Translations under genes and position numbers: made by a program | Notes under the pieces: generated by a model | The model's database searches: none | The model's input: the letters and a program-made list of their open reading frames with translations, nothing else | What the model was told of the DNA's origin: nothing | Shown here: piece by piece, positions 1 to 6,900 of the stretch | Numbering within the stretch: the stretch's first letter is position 1 | Layout of the letters: each line of letters begins with the position of its first letter | From: Wenzhouxiangellaceae bacterium | Lineage (GTDB): Bacteria; Pseudomonadota; Gammaproteobacteria; Xanthomonadales; Wenzhouxiangellaceae | Direction: 5' to 3' | Assembly (NCBI GenBank): GCA_023258355.1 | Contig: JALQZL010000015.1 | Location: forward strand, 277-18,499 | DNA: 18,223 nt

Positions 1-458
1 ACTGATTTGGCTGGCAAAAATCCTTCAAAGTGAAATCGGTCACTGGGCAATCCAGCCACGGATAGCGCCGCTATTGCTGCCGACGGCCCCGGCACTGGAC
101 TGACCCGAATACCGAATTGATGTGCTTGTTGAACCAAACGAAACCCTGGATCTGAGATCAGTGGCGTGCCCGCATCACTGACCAAAGCGACACTGCTTCC
201 GGACTGGAGTGCCTGAATTAAATCCGCCACGGCTTTGGCTTCATTATGCTCATGGAGACTGACCCAACGTTGGTGCGCCTGACGAGTGACCAAGCGCTGG
301 GTGATGCGGGTATCTTCAGCCGCCACGATATCAGCAGTCTCAAGGGTATGCTTGGCTCTGGGACTTAAGTCATCCAAATGACCCAGCGGCGTGGCAACCA
401 CCCACAGTGTATTCGGCGAGGACTGAGGTTGTTGGGTTTTCACATCCATAGTCTGCAT
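1..458 (-). CDS. rsmI: 16S rRNA (cytidine(1402)-2'-O)-methyltransferase RsmI, partial (C-terminus beyond window)
   Basis: RsmI uses S-adenosylmethionine to 2'-O-methylate C1402 in the decoding centre of 16S rRNA. Reading the minus strand from 458 gives about 152 codons of uninterrupted homology. They include the N-terminal 'VVATPLGHLDDLSPRA', the 'AAEDTR' motif, the characteristic 'VSDAGTPLISDPG', the 'VPGPSAAIAALS' loop and 'RFHFEGFLPAKS'. The reading frame is open through base 1, so roughly the last 130 residues of a protein that is normally about 280 residues long lie outside. Start choice is uncertain: ATG at 458 and an in-frame ATG at 449 are both possible, and neither has a clear Shine-Dalgarno sequence. 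The gene is divergent from lpoA with only about 50 bases between them, the same arrangement as yraL/yraM in E. coli. Family identity is secure; only the exact start is inferred. Confidence 0.93.
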   Translation of the reverse strand, partial: MQTMDVKTQQPQSSPNTLWVVATPLGHLDDLSPRAKHTLETADIVAAEDTRITQRLVTRQAHQRWVSLHEHNEAKAVADLIQALQSGSSVALVSDAGTPLISDPGFRLVQQAHQFGIRVSPVPGPSAAIAALSVAGLPSDRFHFEGFLPAKS

Positions 459-507
459 TGTAATACGACGATGAAATCAGTAGTTTGAATGGTTTATCAT
501 CTAAGCC

Positions 508-2127
508 ATGACCAACCCCTCTCACCACACTTTCATACGGCCGGCTCTCGGTCTATTTGGCTTGGTCTTGACAATGCACCTACTCGTTGCCTGCGCACCC
601 ACCGCACCGGTGGTTCGTGACGCTGCCACATTACGCTCTGGAAGCTTGAGTCCTTTCGGCCCTGTTATAGAAGAAAGGCTTGCCAACACCGCCAGCGAGC
701 GGGCTGATACGTCTGTGGAAAGAATCAATGCACTGCTTCGTGCTGGACAATTGGAGGTAAGCCAGGTGCTTTCAGCACTTGCACCGTACTCCATTAACGA
801 AGTCAGATGGCAAGCACAAAACCACCGAAATAGACCTCAGCTCACCGCTTGGCTCGAGTTAGCTGTTGTTGTGAAAACCCACTCGATTAACCCGACAACC
901 AGTACGGAGGCACTGACCCGCTGGGGACAACGACATCGTCATCAAATGGATACTGCGCCCGCCAAGGCTCAGGCTGAATTATGGCTTGATCAGTGGCGGG
1001 CTCAAAATCATGGTCCTAGGACTGTCGGCGTGATTTTGCCTCAGAACTCTGCTTTTGCAAGACCAGGTGAGGCGATTCAAGATGGCATGATGGATGCTTG
1101 GCTAGCCATTGCGCCGAGCCAGCGTCCCAAGCTCGTCTTCTACTACGTCGATGATGGCCAAACAGCTGAGCTATTTGACGTAATTGATCAAGCCGTGAAA
1201 GATAATATCGATTGGCTAGTTGGGCCGTTGGCCCGTACGGATGTTGAAGACATTCTGCGAGCCCGTGGCGCTCAGTGGCCACTGCCCACACTGCTTTTGA
1301 ACACGCCGACCAATCCGCAGTACCTCAGACGATTAGGTGAAAACCGCTTGGCTTTTGCACTCAGTCCTGAGGTGGATGCCAAGCAAGCGGCTTACCAAGC
1401 CGATAGACTGGGTCTTGATCGGGCGTTGGTACTGGCACAAGATACGCCTTGGGGCCAACGCATGGCTGACGCCTTTATCACAGCTTATCGAAGCACTGGG
1501 CGCCGAGTCGTCGATCAAGCCTGGTATGACCCGCTGCGCGTAGATCACTCGGCACTACTGCAGTCAGTACTCGGCCTGAATGCTTCTCAAGCGCGGATTG
1601 ATGAGATCTCAAGATTGATAGGTGAGGAAGTAGCGTCTGAGCCACAGCGACGAACAGACATCGAGTTTATCTTCCTTGCATCACGGGCTGAGGATGCCAG
1701 GCAGATCAGGCCTCAGCTACAGTTTTTTCGTGCTGAAGATCTGCCTGTCCTTTCAACAAGTCACGCCATTGATGGTGCTGTTGATGCAAGGCGAGATGTC
1801 GACCTAGAGGGCCTTTACCTGCCCATGCCACCTTGGTTTATCACGGGATCATCTGCTGATCGGACACGCCAGTTGGCACAAAACCGCTATCCAGAAATCA
1901 TGAATGAGGCCTCGCTGTCACACTTATACGCTATGGGTCACGATATCACTCAAATCATTAGGTGGCTTGAGCCTTTGCGTGATGACTCATTGCTGACACT
2001 GCATGGCATGACGGGTCATTTGAGTGTTGATACCTCGGGCCTGATCCAACGCGACTTGATGCCAGTTATGATTCGCAATGGACGAACCCTAATCCAAGAT
2101 GAAAACCAAGCTATGAGGGTACGATGA
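508..2127 (+). CDS. lpoA: Penicillin-binding protein activator LpoA (LppC family outer-membrane lipoprotein)
   Basis: LpoA is an outer-membrane lipoprotein that reaches through the periplasm to stimulate the peptidoglycan synthase PBP1A. The 539-residue product has a signal peptide ending in a lipobox (LVAC, lipidated Cys29). A helical N-terminal region covers about residues 45-165. From about residue 172 ('TVGVILPQNSAFARPGEAIQDG') a periplasmic-binding-protein type I fold runs to the C-terminus, with the family-typical 'WLVGPLARTDVEDI'. The C-terminal module is full size, but the N-terminal TPR-like module is clearly shorter than in E. coli LpoA (678 residues in all). The start is the only ATG that keeps the signal peptide; no strong ribosome-binding site precedes it. 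A weak -10-like TATCAT lies at 495-500 without a good -35. The stop codon overlaps the start of dolP (ATGA), which indicates translational coupling. Divergent rsmI upstream supports the assignment by synteny. Confidence 0.92.
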   Translation: MTNPSHHTFIRPALGLFGLVLTMHLLVACAPTAPVVRDAATLRSGSLSPFGPVIEERLANTASERADTSVERINALLRAGQLEVSQVLSALAPYSINEVRWQAQNHRNRPQLTAWLELAVVVKTHSINPTTSTEALTRWGQRHRHQMDTAPAKAQAELWLDQWRAQNHGPRTVGVILPQNSAFARPGEAIQDGMMDAWLAIAPSQRPKLVFYYVDDGQTAELFDVIDQAVKDNIDWLVGPLARTDVEDILRARGAQWPLPTLLLNTPTNPQYLRRLGENRLAFALSPEVDAKQAAYQADRLGLDRALVLAQDTPWGQRMADAFITAYRSTGRRVVDQAWYDPLRVDHSALLQSVLGLNASQARIDEISRLIGEEVASEPQRRTDIEFIFLASRAEDARQIRPQLQFFRAEDLPVLSTSHAIDGAVDARRDVDLEGLYLPMPPWFITGSSADRTRQLAQNRYPEIMNEASLSHLYAMGHDITQIIRWLEPLRDDSLLTLHGMTGHLSVDTSGLIQRDLMPVMIRNGRTLIQDENQAMRVR

Positions 2128-2780
2128 TGACTCATTTTTTCTGTCGACTCAGGCATCTTGCTCACCGCTCTCTCATTGTGGCCATTTTGCTATCCACGCT
2201 AAATGCGTGTGCTGTGGTTGCGCTGGGGGCAATCGTTGTCACTGGCTCAGCAGTGCATGACCGCCGGTCGATCGACACCGTGGTGGATGATCAACTTCTA
2301 AACGTTGCCGTTCGTGATGCACTCTATGGAACAGATGCTTTTGGCAATGAAAGTCGCATCAAAATTAGCATCTACAATGGTTGGGTGCTCTTAGCAGGCG
2401 AAGCTGTTAGCCAAGAAAAAGTTGATGAGGCCACCGCTTTAGTCAGTAACGTAGAAGGCGTGCAAAAACTATTTAACGAACTGGCCCCAGTCGAGCCTGT
2501 CAGCTTTAGGCAGGGCAGTCGCGACCGCGTGCTGACGGTACAAGCCAAAGCGGCAGTATCCAACATTAAAGACTTACCGCAATTTGATGCCTCCCGCGTC
2601 AAAATCACAACAGCCCGACAAATGATCTATTTACAGGGTTTGGTAACAGAGGAAGAATCAGCCAAAGTCGTCGAGCGTGTCAGAGCTGTCCGTGGTGCTG
2701 AGCAGGTGGTGGTTTTGTTTGAACTGATAGACCCTCCCAAGGCTATCCCATCTGAAGACCCACCGACCACCAGAAATTGA
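2124..2780 (+). CDS. dolP: Outer-membrane lipoprotein DolP (YraP), two BON domains
   Basis: DolP is a dual-BON-domain lipoprotein that binds anionic phospholipid at the division site and supports outer-membrane integrity and BAM function. The 218-residue product has a lipobox (LNAC, Cys29). A hydrophobic 'VVALGAIVVTG' and 'DRRSIDTVVDDQ' follow, matching the start of E. coli DolP ('VAAAVVGTAAVG', then 'DPRSVGTQVDDG'). BON1 covers about residues 54-121 ('RIKISIYNGWVLLAGEAVSQ') and BON2 about 134-201 ('RVKITTARQMIYLQGLVTEE'). A proline-rich tail of about 17 residues extends past the usual family end. Translation starts at one of two adjacent ATG codons (2124 or 2127) overlapping the lpoA stop, so it is presumably coupled to lpoA. 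The last 38 bases are also the antisense end of pgpA, so the two genes converge with overlapping coding ends. Confidence 0.92.
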   Translation: MMTHFFCRLRHLAHRSLIVAILLSTLNACAVVALGAIVVTGSAVHDRRSIDTVVDDQLLNVAVRDALYGTDAFGNESRIKISIYNGWVLLAGEAVSQEKVDEATALVSNVEGVQKLFNELAPVEPVSFRQGSRDRVLTVQAKAAVSNIKDLPQFDASRVKITTARQMIYLQGLVTEEESAKVVERVRAVRGAEQVVVLFELIDPPKAIPSEDPPTTRN

Positions 2781-3258
2781 TCAAGAACAAGACCAAGCAC
2801 GTAAAGAGCGCAGCCAGTAAATCATCGACCATGATGCCCAAGCCACCCTCAAGGTTTTGATCAAACCAACGAATTGGCCACGGCTTCAACACATCAAACA
2901 AACGAAACAAACAAAATCCAAGAAACCATCCCGACAGGCTTGGTGCGAGCACAAGAAGCACAGCCCACATCCCAACGAACTCATCCCAGACAATGGCTGG
3001 ATGGTCATGCACACCCAAGGCATCAGCTGCTTTTTGGCATAGCCACACCCCCATGAAGACACTGACAAAAACAACCAAGAGCTGACTTATCCAAGGCAAC
3101 AAACTCACCGGATACCACAACAGGCACGCCATCACCGTGCCTGCAGTCCCGGGTGCTTTTGGACTCAACCCACTTCCAAAACCGAGTGCTAAAAACCCAG
3201 TCGGCGAACCAAAGGCCAGGTTGCGTAATTGGACGTTGGTCGGTGAGGTGGCGCTCAT
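2743..3258 (-). CDS. pgpA: Phosphatidylglycerophosphatase A
   Basis: PgpA is an inner-membrane enzyme that dephosphorylates phosphatidylglycerophosphate to phosphatidylglycerol. Diagnostic motifs are 'ALGFGSGLSPKAPGTAGT' near the N-terminus, 'HDHPAIVWDEFVGMW' (acidic catalytic region) and 'GGLGIMVDDLLAAL' near the C-terminus, with several hydrophobic membrane segments between them. I place the start at ATG 3258, giving 171 residues against about 172 in E. coli. This ATG overlaps the thiL stop as ATGA, like other junctions in this operon. An upstream in-frame ATG at 3282 would add eight residues and force a 28-base overlap, which is less likely. It is the last gene of the glyA-to-pgpA string. 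Its 3' end overlaps convergent dolP by 38 bases, leaving no room for an ordinary intergenic terminator. Confidence 0.93.
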   Translation of the reverse strand: MSATSPTNVQLRNLAFGSPTGFLALGFGSGLSPKAPGTAGTVMACLLWYPVSLLPWISQLLVVFVSVFMGVWLCQKAADALGVHDHPAIVWDEFVGMWAVLLVLAPSLSGWFLGFCLFRLFDVLKPWPIRWFDQNLEGGLGIMVDDLLAALFTCLVLFLINFWWSVGLQMG

Positions 3259-4229
3259 TGGCTGATCGCAAAATGGTCCCAACCCTCGCGGGTCTGCGAA
3301 AAGAGATGGCCATCGGCTTGTCGTAGCTCAATGTCCCCTGTATCGGTCACTTGACCAATGCATGTCAGTGTCATGCCGTGTATCTTACACTCACTTTTCA
3401 GCTCATCCCAAAGGGGCTCAGGCACGGTCATCAGAAGCTCATAGTCGCTACCGCCACTTAGTTGAAGCGGCCACCTTTGTGCGTGCTCAGGAAAGCACCG
3501 CATCAACGCCTCTGAGGTAGGCAGGTGGGCAAGTTCAATTAGCGCCCCCAGAGGCTTTCTTTGTTGATCCCCACACATATCATGGGCCAATAGATGCCTA
3601 AGATCAGCCAGCAGACCATCTGAGATATCGATCACGCTATGCACTCTTGACCGAAGAGAGGCAGCGTGCTCATGTTGTGGCGTTGGATGCCTTAGCCGCC
3701 TCTCCAATGCATCATCTGACACCCGCAAGGCGCCTGCAGCATCACCAAGCGTGCCACTGACAACCAACAAGTCACCCACACAACTCCCACCTCGTGTCAG
3801 TGCCTGTCCCCTCGGCACCTCACCGATTAATTGGACGGTAATACTCAAGGGGCCAGATGAAAAATTACCTCCGACAAGCACAGGGCCATGCCGATGACTT
3901 AAAAATCCATCTAAGAAGCCATTCAACCAAGCGGGGCTTGTGTAGTCACTCTCTTTGGGAAGGGTTAGCGACAGCAAGGCCCACTTGGGTGTTGCTCCCA
4001 TGGCCGCGAGGTCAGAGAGGTTCACTGCCATCGCCAAATAGCCCACTTCGTGGGCCAACCAATCTTGTCTGAAGTGCTGGCCAATGACCAGTGTATCTGT
4101 TGTGACAACCAGCTCACTACCTGGGCTTGTTTGAAGAACACAGCCATCGTCACCAATACCGACAATCACTGATGGCTCATCGCAAGCCCGCTTTGCAATT
4201 AAGTCAATGAGTTCGAATTCAGTGCTCAT
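3255..4229 (-). CDS. thiL: Thiamine-monophosphate kinase ThiL, with altered GGDT motif
   Basis: ThiL phosphorylates thiamine monophosphate to thiamine diphosphate using ATP. The 324-residue product aligns end to end with the E. coli enzyme: 'EFELIDLIAKRA', the metal-binding 'GIGDDGCVL' (residues about 23-31), 'TTDTLVIGQHF', 'AVNLSDLAAMGA', 'ALTRGGSCVGD', 'IDISDGLLADL', 'LSGGSDYELL' and the terminal 'GWDHFA'. Two conserved spots differ. The usual GGDTTRG motif reads GGNFSSG (Asn122 in place of Asp), and SGGEDYEL reads SGGSDYEL. The Asp of GGDT is normally part of the Mg-ATP site, so activity may be changed, although the frame is intact. The gene lies directly after nusB (ATGA overlap at 4226-4229) and before pgpA (ATGA overlap), a classic gammaproteobacterial order. 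Confidence 0.93.
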   Translation of the reverse strand: MSTEFELIDLIAKRACDEPSVIVGIGDDGCVLQTSPGSELVVTTDTLVIGQHFRQDWLAHEVGYLAMAVNLSDLAAMGATPKWALLSLTLPKESDYTSPAWLNGFLDGFLSHRHGPVLVGGNFSSGPLSITVQLIGEVPRGQALTRGGSCVGDLLVVSGTLGDAAGALRVSDDALERRLRHPTPQHEHAASLRSRVHSVIDISDGLLADLRHLLAHDMCGDQQRKPLGALIELAHLPTSEALMRCFPEHAQRWPLQLSGGSDYELLMTVPEPLWDELKSECKIHGMTLTCIGQVTDTGDIELRQADGHLFSQTREGWDHFAISQ

Positions 4230-4666
4230 GTATGAGCAATTTCAGTCGCTCTTAGCTGGTTGGCCAAACGGTCCATCACACCATTGATAAATGTGTGCGC
4301 TTTCTCAGAACCAAACCGATGACTCAGCTCAATGGATTCATCAATAATGACGCGATAGGGAATTTCAGGATGGTTCAGTAACTCATTGACTCCCAACCTC
4401 AAGACAGCACGTTCCATTTGATCAAGGCTGGCATCGACACGCTCGAGTGTCGGGGCAATGAGCTCATCAATCGCAGGCTGATTGGCAACCACCTCTTGAA
4501 CCAGTGTTTTGAAGTAATCTGTATCCACACCATCAAAGCTCTGCTCTTCTATGAACTGTGAAATGATTGCCCCGGGCGTATCGTGATTGAGTTGCCACTG
4601 ATACAAGGCCTGCAGCGCGCGACGGCGCGCGCGACGACGAGGCTCAAAGGGGTTCTCAGAACTCAT
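4226..4666 (-). CDS. nusB: Transcription antitermination factor NusB
   Basis: NusB pairs with NusE (ribosomal protein S10) on boxA RNA and supports antitermination of rRNA operons. The 146-residue all-alpha protein shows the arginine-rich N-terminus 'RRRARRRALQALYQWQLN', 'LDQMERAVLRLGVNEL', 'IPYRVIIDESIELSHRFGSEKAHTFINGVMD' and a short tail. E. coli NusB has 139 residues. The start ATG at 4666 overlaps the end of ribH by 11 bases. The codons for the arginine-rich stretch contain an all-GC inverted repeat (4615-4630) that could fold in the mRNA. Its position between ribH and thiL is the standard ribH-nusB-thiL arrangement. Confidence 0.95.
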   Translation of the reverse strand: MSSENPFEPRRRARRRALQALYQWQLNHDTPGAIISQFIEEQSFDGVDTDYFKTLVQEVVANQPAIDELIAPTLERVDASLDQMERAVLRLGVNELLNHPEIPYRVIIDESIELSHRFGSEKAHTFINGVMDRLANQLRATEIAHT

Positions 4667-5141
4667 CTGGGCCTGACCACACGGGTTGGGTTTGACTTAA
4701 GGTAATCATCTCAAACACTGCCTCAGCCACCTCTCTGCCCTTGTCTTTGCGCGCAGGGTCAGCACGTTCAAACGCCTGCTCCGCGTTCTCCGTAGTGAGC
4801 ACGCCGAATCCGACGGGCACCCCAGTCTCCAGTGCCACCTGCCCTAGGCCGCGAGCACATTCGGCACTGATAAAGTCAAAATGCGAGGTCTCACCTCGGA
4901 TCACCGCACCCAGTGCAATGATGCCTTGATGGCGACCAGCCAAAGCCAACTGATGACACACCAACGGAAGCTCCCAAGCACCAGGGACATGAATCGTATC
5001 GATTTGATCCACTTCCATACCTAAATCAATCAGGGCCTGCTCAGCACCCTGGCGCAACCACTCGGTGACCTGAGCATTAAATTTAGCGACCACAATAGCG
5101 ATACGCTCTGGCATGTTTGGGCTAAATTGTGATGCGCTCAT
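4656..5141 (-). CDS. ribH: 6,7-dimethyl-8-ribityllumazine synthase
   Basis: Lumazine synthase condenses 5-amino-6-ribitylaminouracil with 3,4-dihydroxy-2-butanone 4-phosphate, the penultimate step of riboflavin synthesis. The 161-residue product shows the family motifs in order: 'VVAKFNAQVTEWLRQGAEQAL', 'VPGAWELPLVCHQLA' (substrate pocket), 'ALGAVIRGETSHFDFI' (phosphate loop and catalytic His), 'PVGFGVLTTENAEQAFERA' and 'KGREVAEAVFEM'. Length is normal (156 in E. coli). The start ATG overlaps the ribBA stop as ATGA (5138-5141) and the stop lies inside the start of nusB. Both of its substrates are made by products of this operon (RibD and the RibB domain), except that GTP cyclohydrolase II must be supplied from elsewhere. 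Confidence 0.96.
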   Translation of the reverse strand: MSASQFSPNMPERIAIVVAKFNAQVTEWLRQGAEQALIDLGMEVDQIDTIHVPGAWELPLVCHQLALAGRHQGIIALGAVIRGETSHFDFISAECARGLGQVALETGVPVGFGVLTTENAEQAFERADPARKDKGREVAEAVFEMITLSQTQPVWSGPDEF

Positions 5142-6265
5142 GTCGACTCAACCGGCCCTTGCGGAACAATGTAGTCCGTGATTTCCAAACCAAAGCCATC
5201 CAGAGCGGTAAACCGCTTTGGCGCACCATAGACAGCCATACGGCGGATCCCAAGACTGGCAATAATCTGTGCAGCGATGCCATAGCTCCTCAGCTCATGG
5301 CTGGGATCATCCACATGTTTTGGTGGCTGGTCATCTGATCTTGTTTGCATCAATGTGCTCATTCGTGTGTCGTCGTCCTCATCATAGCCCAGAATCAACG
5401 CAAGGCCTCTGCCCTGACGATTAATGTCGGCTAACACAGGATCCAGAGGCATCCCAAAGGCAGGGTCTTGAGCTCGCATGACATCCCCTAGCAACTCTGG
5501 CACATGCACTCTTACTGGGAAGGGTTGGTCTGCCTCAATATCGCCACGAAGTAGCGCCCAGTGGAGTTTATGATGAATACGGTCTTTAAACACTCTGAGC
5601 TCAAAGACGCCATGAGCTGTTTCCAATTGTTGTTCATGTATGCATACAACATTAGCCTCATGCGCCAAACGATAGCGAATGAGATCGGCCACGCTGCCCA
5701 TTTTGAGTCCATGGTCTTTCGCGAATTGCTCAAGCTCAGGACGGCGCGCCATGGTGCCATCTTCATTCAAGATCTCTACCAGAACACCTGCTGGCTCGAG
5801 ATCGGCCAATAACGCCAGGTCCATGCTGGCTTCGGTATGACCAGCTCTGGCCAACACGCCGCCAGGCTGGGCCATCAAGGGGAATACGTGGCCGGGGTGA
5901 TTTAAGTCATCTGCACCAGCATTGGGCGCGACTGCCGTTCGAATGGTATGCGCCCGATCGTAGGCAGAGATGCCGGTAGTGACACCCTCTTTGGCTTCAA
6001 TAGAGACTGTGAAATTTGTTTGATGCTGACGGTCAGTGTCCCTCACCATCAATGCCAAACCAAGTTGTTTGCATCGTTCTTTTGTGAGCGAAAGGCAAAT
6101 CAGTCCGCGACCGTAGCGAGCCATAAAGTTGATGTCTTCTGGCTTCACCAAACTCGCTGCCATAATCAGATCACCTTCATTCTCGCGGTCCTCATCATCC
6201 AGCATCACCACCATTTTGCCGGCCCGAATATCCTCAAGAATGGATTCAATCGAGTCAAAAATCAT
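5138..6265 (-). CDS. ribBA: 3,4-dihydroxy-2-butanone-4-phosphate synthase with degenerate GTP cyclohydrolase II domain (RibBX type)
   Basis: The N-terminal RibB domain (about residues 1-200) converts ribulose 5-phosphate to 3,4-dihydroxy-2-butanone 4-phosphate and looks intact: 'DDEDRENEGDLIMAA', 'GHVFPL', 'GHTEASMDLA' and 'NEDGTMARRPEL'. The C-terminal domain (about 205-375) aligns with GTP cyclohydrolase II but has lost the catalytic parts. Where RibA has its three zinc-binding cysteines (SECLTGDALFSLRCDCG) this protein reads 'VPELLGDVMRAQDPAFG' (residues about 255-271), with no cysteine. The conserved 'HRQEGRNIGL' region is also absent. Family knowledge: such RibBX fusions are common in proteobacteria, which carry a separate ribA. 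Both ends show ATGA overlaps (ribE stop with its start, its stop with the ribH start). No FMN riboswitch can fit upstream because ribE abuts it. The RibB function is secure; loss of the cyclohydrolase is inferred from the residues. Confidence 0.93.
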   Translation of the reverse strand: MIFDSIESILEDIRAGKMVVMLDDEDRENEGDLIMAASLVKPEDINFMARYGRGLICLSLTKERCKQLGLALMVRDTDRQHQTNFTVSIEAKEGVTTGISAYDRAHTIRTAVAPNAGADDLNHPGHVFPLMAQPGGVLARAGHTEASMDLALLADLEPAGVLVEILNEDGTMARRPELEQFAKDHGLKMGSVADLIRYRLAHEANVVCIHEQQLETAHGVFELRVFKDRIHHKLHWALLRGDIEADQPFPVRVHVPELLGDVMRAQDPAFGMPLDPVLADINRQGRGLALILGYDEDDDTRMSTLMQTRSDDQPPKHVDDPSHELRSYGIAAQIIASLGIRRMAVYGAPKRFTALDGFGLEITDYIVPQGPVEST

Positions 6266-6891
6266 AAGTTTTTATTGTCCTTCAATCCTGCCACACTTAG
6301 ACGATCTAAATACCGCGCTAACAGGTCAATTTCAAAGTTAACACCCTCACCAACGCTGAGGCCACCCAAGGTGGTGACGTCCCAGGTGTGTGGAATTATG
6401 TTGATCCAAAAAGTGGTCTCCTCATCACGGTCAATGATGTCATTCACCGTCAAACTGACCCCATCAAGCGTGACCGACCCTTTGGGTGCGACAAAACGGC
6501 CCAGACCCTTTGGTGCCTGAATATCGAGACGGTGGTTGCCCGCATCTAAAGGTTTGATGCCAGCAATGATGGCAATGCCATCCACATGGCCAGTCACGTA
6601 GTGACCACCCAACGGGTCGCCGGCTTTGAGGGCGGTCTCTAAGTTCACCCAGTCACCCACCTTGCGTTGGCCATGGGTGGTCTTATCGAGACTTTCTTGG
6701 GAAAGATCCGCACTAAAGCCATCGGCATCAATCTCCAAAGCTGTCAAACAGCAACCGGCAACCGCCACACTGGCGCCCTCACGCCATGTCTCCGGCGCCA
6801 AATCGGGACATTGGATCCGAAACCGAGCGCCTTCGCCTTGACCTTCGATGGCGGTAATTTGACCCATGCCCTCAATCAGTCCTGTAAACAT
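6262..6891 (-). CDS. ribE: Riboflavin synthase (alpha subunit)
   Basis: Riboflavin synthase dismutates two lumazine molecules into riboflavin and the pyrimidine that RibH reuses. The 209-residue protein has the two tandem lumazine-binding barrels. The first opens with 'MFTGLIEGMGQI' and contains 'GASVAVAGCCLTA'. The second contains 'GGHYVTGHVDG', 'KGSVTLDGVSLTVN' and 'HTWDVTTLG'. A trimerising helix 'EIDLLARYLDRL' ends the fold. Within the first barrel the usual Asn of the NGxCLT motif is Ala45, while Ser41 and Cys48 are kept. The ribosome-binding site GAGGGA (6896-6901) sits just before the start and partly inside the ribD stop codon, nine bases separating the genes. The stop overlaps the ribBA start as ATGA. 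The gene is called ribC in E. coli nomenclature. Confidence 0.95.
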   Translation of the reverse strand: MFTGLIEGMGQITAIEGQGEGARFRIQCPDLAPETWREGASVAVAGCCLTALEIDADGFSADLSQESLDKTTHGQRKVGDWVNLETALKAGDPLGGHYVTGHVDGIAIIAGIKPLDAGNHRLDIQAPKGLGRFVAPKGSVTLDGVSLTVNDIIDRDEETTFWINIIPHTWDVTTLGGLSVGEGVNFEIDLLARYLDRLSVAGLKDNKNL

Positions 6892-6900
6892 CGAATCCCT

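Noticed and set aside
459..507. Sigma-70 promoter for lpoA (TATCAT at 495-500)
   Set aside because: No acceptable -35 at 16-18 bases; the short divergent gap must hold promoters, but I cannot place them with confidence.
5661..6300. FMN riboswitch before ribBA
   Set aside because: ribE coding sequence overlaps the ribBA start, leaving no leader, and no RFN-like conserved segments are present elsewhere in the string.
5948..6520. 190-codon open frame on the plus strand across ribBA and ribE
   Set aside because: It lies entirely antisense to two well-conserved genes, has no ribosome-binding site and its product resembles no family; it is a shadow frame.
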